From DASQDN01 sp035630195 (GTDB lineage Bacteria; Acidobacteriota; Terriglobia; Bryobacterales; Bryobacteraceae), in assembly GCA_035630195.1 (NCBI GenBank), contig DASQLD010000694.1, forward strand, positions 1-5,210: a stretch of DNA of 5,210 bases, read 5' to 3'. A program made the translations under genes and the position numbers. This document shows, piece after piece, positions 1 to 5,210 of the stretch (the first letter of the stretch is position 1; each line of letters opens with the position of its first letter). The notes under the pieces were generated by a model. That model had not been told where the DNA came from. It worked only from the letters and a program-made list of their open reading frames with translations, and did not search any database.

Positions 1-91
1 TCCTCGAACATTTCCACCTTTGCTCTCCAATCCAACGAGTTCCTCCGCTCGGGCTATCGCCCGGATTCAGAGTACCCGTTCGTTTAGAGGG

Positions 92-178
92 TGGGCCAGA
101 ACAAACTGCCGAACTGGGCCAGTCCAGCGTACCGAAATCAAAGGCGCGAACGTAACTGGTATGGCCCAAAAGTGTAAC
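92..178. repeat. Tandem TGGGCCAG-N9-CCGAA units, possible IS21-family end remnant
   Basis: Two units of the form TGGGCCAG, nine variable bases, CCGAA lie at 92-113 and 115-136, a period of 23 bases. A diverged unit starting TGGCCCA follows at 162-168, close to twice that period further on. IS21-family elements carry several repeated transposase-binding sites near each end, and many have a GGGCCA/GGCTCA core followed by an AT-rich stretch and a CCG; the resemblance is from memory. No recognisable istA or istB coding sequence is visible, so this would be a solo end or an internal remnant. It could also be an unrelated array of protein-binding sites. Confidence 0.35.
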
Positions 179-254
179 TCAACACGCCCACTGTAAGTGC
201 CAACTCGTCGGTGAGAACTCTGAGCGTTACTTAGGGATCGACTTATCACCTTCC

Positions 255-683
255 ATGTTTCCACGTCCGATTCAATGGATATATGGAAGAAGAGGGCATT
301 CCCGTCCCGCCTTCGTTTTGGATAACCTACTCTTGCTGGGTATTAACCCTATGACAATGGATGCGCTTACAGATCAAGAGGAACTATCGATACAGGTGTT
401 AGTTGCTCATGCTCCGACCGATGACATGTGGCGACTTCCTATACATGCCGTAGCTCGCGCACTCGGGTTCACCACACAAGACTCCAAGAGGATGGTGATG
501 GACCTCTTCAGGCGCGGCCATATTGTGCCACGATCAGAAGCGTCACACCTCAAGGATCACGGCGATTCCGCGTGTACATGGTTGTGGGAGCGTGTCAACG
601 TCCTCAAAGATTGTTCGGTCATTTCTCAACCTAGCGATATCGTAGTTACGAAAGAAGCGACGAATCTAAAGCGCGAGGGATAA
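255..683 (+). CDS. Hypothetical protein with a probable winged-helix DNA-binding fold
   Basis: I do not recognise this 142-residue protein as a named family. Residues about 42-50 (EELSIQVLV) and 60-93 look like the helices of a winged helix-turn-helix: a helix, a segment like AVARALGFTTQDSKRMVMDL in the helix-turn-helix position, then FRRGHIVPR. The strand-like ACTWLWERV at about 106-114 could be the wing. The N-terminal 32 residues have a different character, rich in Arg, Pro and aromatics. Neither ATG at 255 nor in-frame ATGs at 351 and 357 has a good Shine-Dalgarno. A start at 351 would keep the whole predicted domain and is at least as likely, giving 110 residues. GGGT and ACCC lie just before 351 as a small inverted repeat. 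A transcriptional or copy-control regulator is possible but is inference only. Confidence 0.5.
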   Translation: MFPRPIQWIYGRRGHSRPAFVLDNLLLLGINPMTMDALTDQEELSIQVLVAHAPTDDMWRLPIHAVARALGFTTQDSKRMVMDLFRRGHIVPRSEASHLKDHGDSACTWLWERVNVLKDCSVISQPSDIVVTKEATNLKREG

Positions 684-743
684 ATTGAACAACCGCTGCC
701 TATCCGGCGGCAGTGATGCCCGAGAATTGCTTCCCGTGAGGAA

Positions 744-839
744 ATGGGTGTGTATAGCAATCTCAATCTCAACGCCCAGGATGAGACTAACCAAGCCCGC
801 GATGCACTAAAACAGCATCGAAAAGAACATGGGTACTGA
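744..839 (+). CDS. Tiny candidate ORF, 31 residues, overlapping the next gene
   Basis: This short frame encodes a hydrophilic peptide starting MGVYSNLNLNAQDE and ending KQHRKEHGY, likely helical in its second half. A GAGGA sequence at 738-742 is too close to the ATG at 744, but is about 7 bases from the in-frame GTG at 750, which would give 29 residues. Its stop codon at 837-839 lies inside the start of the 829 gene, an 11-base overlap. That layout would suit translational coupling, because the downstream ATG has only a poor ribosome site of its own. No family is recognised, and the frame could be a chance opening or a leader peptide. Confidence 0.25.
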   Translation: MGVYSNLNLNAQDETNQARDALKQHRKEHGY

Positions 840-1065
840 GTTTAACCAAGATCAAACTCCAGGCTTGCCCGAGGTGCTTGCTAGTCGCTTGCACACTTTA
901 CTCAAGCAGATCGATTCACTTCGATTCGCGGCAACGCCAAATATTCTTCTACTGGAATCGGCTGAAGAGAACCTCCGGCTCGCAGTAGATGCCTTTCTGG
1001 AAAGTGAACTCGACGAGGTCGAGACGCTTCTCGGCTTGGTTGTAAGAGACCTGCAATACGTTTAA
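829..1065 (+). CDS. Small acidic helical protein of unknown function
   Basis: This is a 78-residue protein I do not recognise. After a polar N-terminus of about 12 residues it reads as three amphipathic helices: roughly residues 13-31 (PEVLASRLHTLLKQIDSLR), 40-57 (LLLESAEENLRLAVDAFL) and 58-75 (ESELDEVETLLGLVVRDL). Leucines are regularly spaced and Asp/Glu strongly outnumber Lys/Arg, which is typical of a small protein that binds a partner. There is no signal peptide, membrane segment or cysteine. The sequence before the ATG (GAAAAGAAC) is a weak ribosome site, so expression may depend on translation of the overlapping small ORF at 744-839. A stem-loop without a T-tract begins at its stop codon. 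Confidence 0.45.
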   Translation: MGTEFNQDQTPGLPEVLASRLHTLLKQIDSLRFAATPNILLLESAEENLRLAVDAFLESELDEVETLLGLVVRDLQYV

Positions 1066-1096
1066 GAATTCGGTAACAGCAAGCGCTTACGAATCT
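1065..1096 (+). terminator. Weak stem-loop just after the 829-1065 gene
   Basis: AGAATTCGGTAA at 1065-1076 can pair with TTACGAATCT at 1087-1096, leaving two single-base bulges and a loop of about ten bases. It begins at the stop codon of the 78-residue gene, and the minus-strand gene ends about 160 bases further on, so it lies in the intergenic space between convergent genes. No T-run follows on either strand, so a classical intrinsic terminator is not shown. The rest of 1097-1258 holds only a short direct repeat, ATGCGGTAG at 1102-1110 and 1144-1152. Confidence 0.25.
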
Positions 1097-1258
1097 GGTG
1101 AATGCGGTAGCGTACGTGTCATCGTTCGCGAGTCCGGCAATTGATGCGGTAGAGATGCGTTGTCCTCCTGATGGCGCACCTGATTTGGGTCAGTCTCACG
1201 GAACCACTAGATGCGTATACCGGGGTAAGCGTGAGCGCGATAAGTACGGCTCGCGAGA

Positions 1259-1618
1259 TTAGTCGACGATTCTGCCCCAAGTCGTTAGGTTCGCAGCATT
1301 CGCATGTTCCAGCGTCTCGGCGATTGTACAAAGCCCGCACGCCATGACCGTACCCTGGATGCTTCCGAGTAATCTCAGCGCCTCCTGAAAGCCCCCGATG
1401 CGGTGGAGCAGTGGATTGACTTTCTCATCGAGGACCCAAAGGCAATGACTGAGCATTTCTTCCCGCGTTAGGTTCTGCGTCACGTCTACAACTTGTGGGC
1501 GAACTCCTGCATCGATGAGAGTCTTTCGATAAACGGAAATTAGATGATAAAGACTTGTTTTGCTCACATCTCGCCATCCATTCGAGCGCTGACAAACATC
1601 GCTACTGTTGCACGTCAC
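1259..1618 (-). CDS. Hypothetical helical protein on the opposite strand
   Basis: This is the only credible minus-strand gene and I do not recognise its family. With the GTG at 1618 it is 119 residues. An in-frame GTG at 1567 gives 102 residues beginning MSKTSLYHLISVYRK; it has a GGATGG sequence about six bases upstream and starts exactly where the helical pattern begins, so it may be the true start. The protein looks wholly alpha-helical: about 20-36, 48-68 (LTREEMLSHCLWVLDEKVNP) and 76-108, where a long helix contains GSIQGTVMACGLCTIAETL. Four of its five cysteines are scattered singly or in C-x2-C spacing (about residues 94 and 97), too few for a clear metal site. It diverges from the coupling-protein frame with 22 bases between the outer starts. 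Confidence 0.5.
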   Translation of the reverse strand: MTCNSSDVCQRSNGWRDVSKTSLYHLISVYRKTLIDAGVRPQVVDVTQNLTREEMLSHCLWVLDEKVNPLLHRIGGFQEALRLLGSIQGTVMACGLCTIAETLEHANAANLTTWGRIVD

Positions 1619-1628
1619 GAGTCAAGGT

Positions 1629-1653
1629 TAGATCCCGGCTTTGCCAGGATCTA
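1629..1653. repeat. Ten-base-pair hairpin at the divergent junction
   Basis: TAGATCCCGGC at 1629-1639 pairs with GCCAGGATCTA at 1643-1653 around a TTT loop, giving ten pairs with a single C/A mismatch. It sits between the divergently placed minus-strand gene and the coupling-protein frame, and the first possible start codon of that frame (TTG at 1641) lies in its loop. No T-tract follows, so it is not an obvious terminator. It could be an operator for a dimeric regulator, a recombination or processing site, or a translation-blocking RNA structure. Confidence 0.5.
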
Positions 1654-2954
1654 GGCATCACGCCCGTTGCTCACGGCAACGTCTCATCAAAATCGCGAAC
1701 CTCGGCGGTATCGAGAGTTTTGAAAAGACTGTGAAGCGATCGAGTGAATGCGCTATCGCTTGCCCTTTTTGCAATCGGGGGCGCTCCGAGATAGTCTGCC
1801 TGATACGAACTCAACACGGCTGGCCACCAAGCGAGATCGAGTCCGCTTGCCTAGGTCCGGCGCACAAAGAACTCGACAGTTTCGAGTGGGAACTCGTAGA
1901 ACCGGCGCACCGGATGAAAGCTGTCCAGTCCGATGAACTGGATCGGCTCTTGAAGGAACAGGGTATTGACTTTGAACTCATGAGCGAAAGCGGTGAGAAG
2001 ACAGACGCTGGGGACCCGCGCAAGAGAGCTCAGTTCGCTGCAGTCAAGCGGTGGTTCGACAACGACTGGATGAGGATTGAGCCCAAGCTTCGCACCTCGA
2101 TTGTAGAGGGCATCTCAGTATTCCTTTCGCTCTTCGATGACAACCCGTCCGTCAAGCACACCTTCTGCCCGCCAAAAGAAACCTACGATCCGGAGAAGAA
2201 CAAGGACGGAAGATTTGGCCGGCCACTGCCTCAGTTTTCTGAGCTGATTGAATCCGGCAAGGTCGTCGCCCTGAACTTTCCGGTTGCCGCGAATCCGGGC
2301 CTCGCCCGTACCATCGGAACACTGCTGAAGCAGGACTTCCAGCGGGCGATGATCGGCCGGATTCCGAAGATGGAGCGGCAGAAGGATGTTCACTTCCGGC
2401 CGGTCCTCTTCCTGTGCGACGAATATCAGTCATTCGCGACCTGTGGAGAAAGTGATCCGACGGGCGACGAGAAGTTCTTCGCCCTGTCCCGCCAAGCAAA
2501 GTGCGTTGCCATCGTCGCAACCCAGAGTGTCAGCTCCTTACGATCCACGCTCTCGGGCGAATCGTGGAGGACGCTCCTGCAAACGTTCCGGACAAAGATC
2601 TTCCTGGCACTGTCGGACGACTTCAGTGCCCGAACAGCCTCCGATTTGTGTGGGAAGGAAGAGCAGTTCAAGTTGAACTATACGCTCTCTGAAAGTGGGC
2701 AGGACGCAAGGGTGAGTATGTTCACTGGCCGGGCCATTGCACATAAAACCAGCGTTAGCGCCTCCAAGAGCTACAACCTGCAACGTGACTTCGTGTTTGA
2801 ACCAAAGATCTTTGGGGAGCTCAAAAATGCTCAGAGCATCGTGCTCGCTTATGACGGAGTCAACCCGATGCCGCCGACGCTCTGCTACCTCAAGCCCTAC
2901 TACCTGGACAACAGCTTGAACTACTTCCAACAGTTGGAGAAGAAGCTGATATGA
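1641..2954 (+). CDS. VirD4/TraD-type conjugative coupling protein, probably 5'-truncated
   Basis: Coupling proteins are hexameric membrane ATPases that dock the relaxase-DNA complex to the type IV secretion channel. The family match is in the C-terminal part: RTSIVEGISVFLSLF at about 151-165, the Walker B strand VLFLCDEYQ (255-263, D260/E261), the RQAKCVAIVATQS segment with Gln at 295, and a TraG/TraD C-terminal block at about 318-340 (KIFLALSDDFSARTASDLCG). Full-length homologues are much longer and start with membrane helices followed by Walker A. Neither is present here or in any upstream plus frame. Residues 1-60 are unlike the family and hold a CxxC (C41, C44). The in-frame TAG at 1629 bars extension. 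TTG at 1641 lies in a hairpin, so ATG at 1914 (346 residues) is an alternative start. The 3' end overlaps the next gene by ATGA. It is probably a remnant, or the C-terminal half of a split protein. Confidence 0.87.
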   Translation: MPGSRHHARCSRQRLIKIANLGGIESFEKTVKRSSECAIACPFCNRGRSEIVCLIRTQHGWPPSEIESACLGPAHKELDSFEWELVEPAHRMKAVQSDELDRLLKEQGIDFELMSESGEKTDAGDPRKRAQFAAVKRWFDNDWMRIEPKLRTSIVEGISVFLSLFDDNPSVKHTFCPPKETYDPEKNKDGRFGRPLPQFSELIESGKVVALNFPVAANPGLARTIGTLLKQDFQRAMIGRIPKMERQKDVHFRPVLFLCDEYQSFATCGESDPTGDEKFFALSRQAKCVAIVATQSVSSLRSTLSGESWRTLLQTFRTKIFLALSDDFSARTASDLCGKEEQFKLNYTLSESGQDARVSMFTGRAIAHKTSVSASKSYNLQRDFVFEPKIFGELKNAQSIVLAYDGVNPMPPTLCYLKPYYLDNSLNYFQQLEKKLI

Positions 2955-3940
2955 GCTTTGACGTGATCCTCCCATTTCTTCGACCGATTGAGAGACTAAT
3001 CCTCGACCAGGAGATCTCCGAGATCATGGTCAATGGAAGCGGTAAAGTTTTCATCGAACGCGCGGGACTCCTAGAGTACGTCTCAGGGGTTTCGCTCGAA
3101 GAGAACACGCTACGTATCGCCGTCAAAAACATTGCTCGACTGTTAGGGGACGACATCAGCGACGAGCAACCGCTTCTTGACTCCCGGTTGCCGGACGGGT
3201 CGCGCGTTGCCGCCGTACTTCCGCCGTGCTCGGTTGGCGGGACCACCTTGACCATCCGAAAGTTCGCGACGAAGCTTTACACTGCGGACGAACTTGTGCG
3301 GATCGGCAGCCTCGACGCTACTGCCCTCAACGTCCTCCAGTCAGCTCTGATGGAACGAAGGAACATCCTGATTAGCGGCGGCACCTCAACCGGCAAGACT
3401 ACTATGCTGAACGCCCTCGCTACTTTCATAGATCGACGGGACCGGATTGTTTTGATTGAGGACACTGCAGAACTGCAGCTGACCCACGAGAATTTGGTCC
3501 GATTTGAGGCACGGCGACAGCAGCCATCAACACCCGCCGTCACGATTCGCGATCTACTTAAAGCGACACTGCGCCATCGGCCAGATCGAATCCTTCTCGG
3601 TGAGGTCCGCGGAGCTGAGGCGTTCGACCTGCTACAAGCCCTGAACACCGGACATTCGGGCACCCTAGCGACCATACATGCCAACAGTGCTGCCCAGGCG
3701 ATCACACGCCTGAGTAGTTGCGTGCTGCAGTCCGGCATCGACCTGCCCTTCCATTCAATCCGCAGCAGCATAGCCGATTGCATAAACCTTTTGCTGCATA
3801 TCGAGCGTCGGGACGGACGGCGTTTCGTGTCGGAGCTGGTGTCGATTGGCCGCTACGACCAGGCAAACGATCGATTCGAACTCGATCACCACTACCGGGC
3901 AACGCCGCCAGATATTCCGGCCATAGCATTAGCCGTTTAG
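2951..3940 (+). CDS. TrbB/CpaF/VirB11-family secretion ATPase
   Basis: This is a cytoplasmic hexameric ATPase that powers type IV secretion, DNA transfer or pilus assembly at the inner face of the membrane. At 329 residues it has normal length for TrbB/VirB11 and all family motifs. The N-terminal domain (about 1-110) includes ISEIMVNGSGKVFIER and SRLPDGSRVAAVLPP, with the linker arginine in LTIRKF. Walker A is GGTSTGKT at 143-150, the Asp box IEDTAEL at 169-175, Walker B RILLGEVRG at 213-221 with E218, and the His box GTLATIHANSA at 237-247. The start ATG at 2951 overlaps the stop of the coupling-protein gene by four bases, with GGAG at 2936-2939 eleven bases upstream, so the two are translationally coupled. 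The choice between TrbB and CpaF names cannot be made without the rest of the operon; the coupling protein beside it favours conjugation over a Tad pilus. Confidence 0.95.
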   Translation: MSFDVILPFLRPIERLILDQEISEIMVNGSGKVFIERAGLLEYVSGVSLEENTLRIAVKNIARLLGDDISDEQPLLDSRLPDGSRVAAVLPPCSVGGTTLTIRKFATKLYTADELVRIGSLDATALNVLQSALMERRNILISGGTSTGKTTMLNALATFIDRRDRIVLIEDTAELQLTHENLVRFEARRQQPSTPAVTIRDLLKATLRHRPDRILLGEVRGAEAFDLLQALNTGHSGTLATIHANSAAQAITRLSSCVLQSGIDLPFHSIRSSIADCINLLLHIERRDGRRFVSELVSIGRYDQANDRFELDHHYRATPPDIPAIALAV

Positions 3941-4007
3941 GTTATCGCCAATCAGCATCAGTCTCAGTGTCTGCCAGCATGCATGTTGTGCGTACAGTTA
4001 ACGACCC

Positions 4008-4012
4008 GGAGG
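4008..4012 (+). promoter_or_regulatory. Shine-Dalgarno that sets the primase start
   Basis: A perfect GGAGG lies five bases before the ATG at 4018. The same frame is open far upstream, back into the ATPase gene, with another ATG at 3979 that has no comparable site. This places the primase start at 4018 rather than at any of the earlier codons. Confidence 0.85.
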
Positions 4013-4017
4013 TCCTT

Positions 4018-4881
4018 ATGGAGAAGCAAGCCGCAGGCAAGTACATACGGTCCAATTTCCGATCTGACGATCGTTTGGCGGTTGTTCTAATTCAGAAGAG
4101 TTCCGGCAGCGTGGTCCAGCGGCTATCTTCGGCAGAGCAAATCGCGTCCGATGAGTTCCAGAGCTGGCTTCGTTACATGAATCGAGAGAAGCACGAGGTT
4201 TATGTCTCCATGAACTCTCTTCAGGAGGGTGCCCGAGGGCGGACGAAACGGGACGTCGCCGAGGTCCGCCACGTGTACCTCGACTTCGATGTGAAGGGCG
4301 ACGAGGCTGTTCAGAGTTTAAGGCAGCGTGACGACTTGCCGACACCAAACCATCTCATCGAAAGCTCGCCCGGCAAGTGGCAGGTAGTTTGGCGCGTAGA
4401 GGGATTCGAACCAAATCAGGCGGAGGCGCTCATGCGAGGAATGGTTCAGGAGCTTGGGGCTGATCCGGCCGCTACAGATTCGTCCCGAGTGCTGCGGGTG
4501 CCGGGCTTCTATAACCACAAGTATTCAAAGCCACATTTCGTCCGTGTCCAAAATCTTACGGAGGAAGTGTACACTCCGTCGCGCTTTCCGGAGTATCCGA
4601 ATGACGTAAGGAGCACTCGAATGGGTCACTCCAGCAATGTCGGACAGCCCCGAGCAGCGGGGGACTGGATTACGCAATCTGAACGTGACTGGGCCTATGC
4701 AAATCGCGCTTTGGCGAGAGGAGATGAACCGGAAGAGGTGATTCGGGCCATCGCGAGCTATCGGTCCGACAAACCCAGCCCCGAATACTACGCCAGGCAC
4801 ACCGTTGAAAAAGCGCAAAAGTCTACGGAGCGAGCGGCTACCGCGCAGCTGATAGAAGCGCTAGCAGATCCGGATCGGTGA
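4018..4881 (+). CDS. RepB-like DNA primase (archaeo-eukaryotic primase superfamily)
   Basis: This 287-residue protein resembles the RepB'/MobA-associated primases of mobilisable plasmids such as RSF1010, which lay down primers on single-stranded DNA. The catalytic acidic pair is in VYLDFDVKG at 87-95 (D89, D91). It is followed by HLIESSPGKWQVVWRV at 112-127, matching the TSPGK-Q-hWR block of the family, and by DSSRVLRVPGFYNHK at 154-168, the R-x-PG-x-x-NHK motif. After a linker (about 195-215) residues 219-270 form a helical C-terminal domain, SERDWAYANRALARG then EEVIRAIASYRSDK, as in RepB' C-terminal bundles. No helicase domain is fused. It lies 77 bases after the ATPase gene and nine bases before the DUF192 gene. 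A job in priming complementary-strand synthesis after transfer, or in element replication, is inference from family and context. Confidence 0.9.
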   Translation: MEKQAAGKYIRSNFRSDDRLAVVLIQKSSGSVVQRLSSAEQIASDEFQSWLRYMNREKHEVYVSMNSLQEGARGRTKRDVAEVRHVYLDFDVKGDEAVQSLRQRDDLPTPNHLIESSPGKWQVVWRVEGFEPNQAEALMRGMVQELGADPAATDSSRVLRVPGFYNHKYSKPHFVRVQNLTEEVYTPSRFPEYPNDVRSTRMGHSSNVGQPRAAGDWITQSERDWAYANRALARGDEPEEVIRAIASYRSDKPSPEYYARHTVEKAQKSTERAATAQLIEALADPDR

Positions 4882-4883
4882 GG
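4880..4883 (+). promoter_or_regulatory. Shine-Dalgarno for the GTG-initiated DUF192 gene
   Basis: GAGG overlaps the last base pair of the primase stop codon (TGA at 4879-4881) and lies seven bases before GTG at 4891. It supports that GTG as the start and suggests the ribosome can reinitiate after finishing the primase. Confidence 0.65.
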
Positions 4884-4890
4884 CTATTAC

Positions 4891-5210
4891 GTGCTTCTGA
4901 AACGCGCACCTAGAACCGCTACCGCATGGCTGCTTGTGGGAATCGCAGTCGTGGCAATCTTTGTAGTGTTGCTGCATCGGTCGGCATCTTCGCACCGCGT
5001 GCCCTCGTTCGCTAAGATTCGGTTTCCAAATGGGGACGTCATTGATGCGGAGGTGAGTGATACGTGGCGAGCGATCGAGCGAGGCCTCATGGGAAGAGAG
5101 TCGTTGCCGAGGAAGGCGGGCATGCTGTTCGTGTATCCAAATACCGGAAGGCATCGGCACTGGATGTACGGGTGTCTTATACCGCTCGACTTGGTCTGGA
5201 TCGGAAGCGA
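4891..5210 (+). CDS. Membrane-anchored DUF192 protein, cut by the window edge
   Basis: About 106 residues are visible before the window ends, and the frame is still open. After a basic start (MLLKRAPRTATAW) a hydrophobic stretch at about residues 14-28 (LLVGIAVVAIFVVLL) is a membrane anchor or uncleaved signal sequence, so the domain should face the periplasm or outside. The DUF192 domain follows: FAKIRFPNGDVIDAEVSDT, then RGLMGRESLPRKAGMLFVYP and HWMYGCLIPLDLVWIGS. The R-GLM-R-LP-GMLF block and WM-x3-IPLD block are the family hallmarks. Many members read WMKNT before IPLD; this one reads WMYGC. The biochemical role of DUF192 is not established. Its place nine bases behind the primase, in the same operon, suggests an accessory envelope role in the transfer machinery, but this is inference. 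Confidence 0.92.
   Translation, partial: MLLKRAPRTATAWLLVGIAVVAIFVVLLHRSASSHRVPSFAKIRFPNGDVIDAEVSDTWRAIERGLMGRESLPRKAGMLFVYPNTGRHRHWMYGCLIPLDLVWIGS

Noticed and set aside
1..87. Open frame from the left edge ending in TAG at 85-87 (…FLRSGYRPDSEYPFV)
   Set aside because: It could be the C-terminal tail of a gene starting outside the window, but 28 residues match no family I recognise, and the other two plus frames are equally open here.
67..264. 65-residue minus-strand frame
   Set aside because: It runs through the repeat array, has an atypical composition and no ribosome site, and shows no domain; it is best explained as chance.
690..712. CTGCC…GGCAG small inverted repeat after the 255-683 gene
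   Set aside because: It is a five-pair stem with no T-tract, not enough for a terminator.
1066..1258. Possible oriT in the gene-free stretch
   Set aside because: There is only a nine-base direct repeat and short palindromes; no nic-like consensus and no relaxase in the window to support it.
1119..1340. 73-residue minus-strand frame overlapping the end of the 1259-1618 gene
   Set aside because: It is Arg/Thr-rich with no recognisable pattern and conflicts with the better minus-strand frame.
1608..1633. TTGCAC / TTAGAT promoter-like pair before the coupling-protein frame
   Set aside because: The spacing is only 14 bases and the -10 lies inside the hairpin; too poor to call.
2152..2520. Minus-strand frames opposite the coupling-protein and ATPase genes (several, e.g. 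2152-2520, 2538-2975, 3277-3783)
   Set aside because: They are low-complexity Arg/Ser/Pro shadows of strongly supported plus-strand genes.
3718..4017. N-terminal extension of the primase frame into the ATPase gene
   Set aside because: The extension is Arg/Pro/Ser-rich out-of-frame reading of the ATPase gene; the GGAGG before 4018 and the family length both place the start at 4018.

Overview
The window looks like accessory DNA from a moderately GC-rich Gram-negative-type bacterium: a fragment of a conjugative or integrative element carrying part of a type IV secretion (T4SS) / DNA-processing module. The order of a VirD4/TraD-like protein, a TrbB/CpaF/VirB11 ATPase, a RepB-type primase and a DUF192 protein suggests Acidobacteriota-like mobile elements, but this assignment comes from memory of similar neighbourhoods and is weak. 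There is no rRNA, tRNA or CRISPR array.

Region by region. Bases 1-254 hold no convincing gene. They contain a tandem pattern (two TGGGCCAG-N9-CCGAA units, then a diverged TGGCCCA unit) that resembles the repeated terminal sites of IS21-family elements. Bases 255-1065 hold small plus-strand genes of unknown function: a probable winged-helix protein (255-683), a tiny candidate ORF (744-839), and a 78-residue helical acidic protein (829-1065). After a weak stem-loop and a short gene-free stretch comes one minus-strand gene of unknown function (1259-1618). It points away from the T4SS genes, and a strong 10-bp hairpin lies at the junction.

From 1641 to the right edge all genes read on the plus strand. 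A coupling-protein homologue (1641-2954) keeps the Walker B motif and the C-terminal half of the family but has no Walker A and no membrane segments, so it appears 5'-truncated. It overlaps by ATGA a complete TrbB/CpaF/VirB11 secretion ATPase (2951-3940). A 77-nt gap leads to a stand-alone RepB-like primase of the archaeo-eukaryotic primase superfamily (4018-4881). Nine bases further on begins a membrane-anchored DUF192 protein (4891-5210), cut by the window edge.

Together the right-hand genes read as parts of a conjugation apparatus: substrate coupling, power for secretion or pilus assembly, priming of transferred or replicating single-stranded DNA, and an envelope-facing accessory protein. 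The damaged coupling gene, the odd junction before it and the possible IS end upstream suggest that the left flank has been rearranged.
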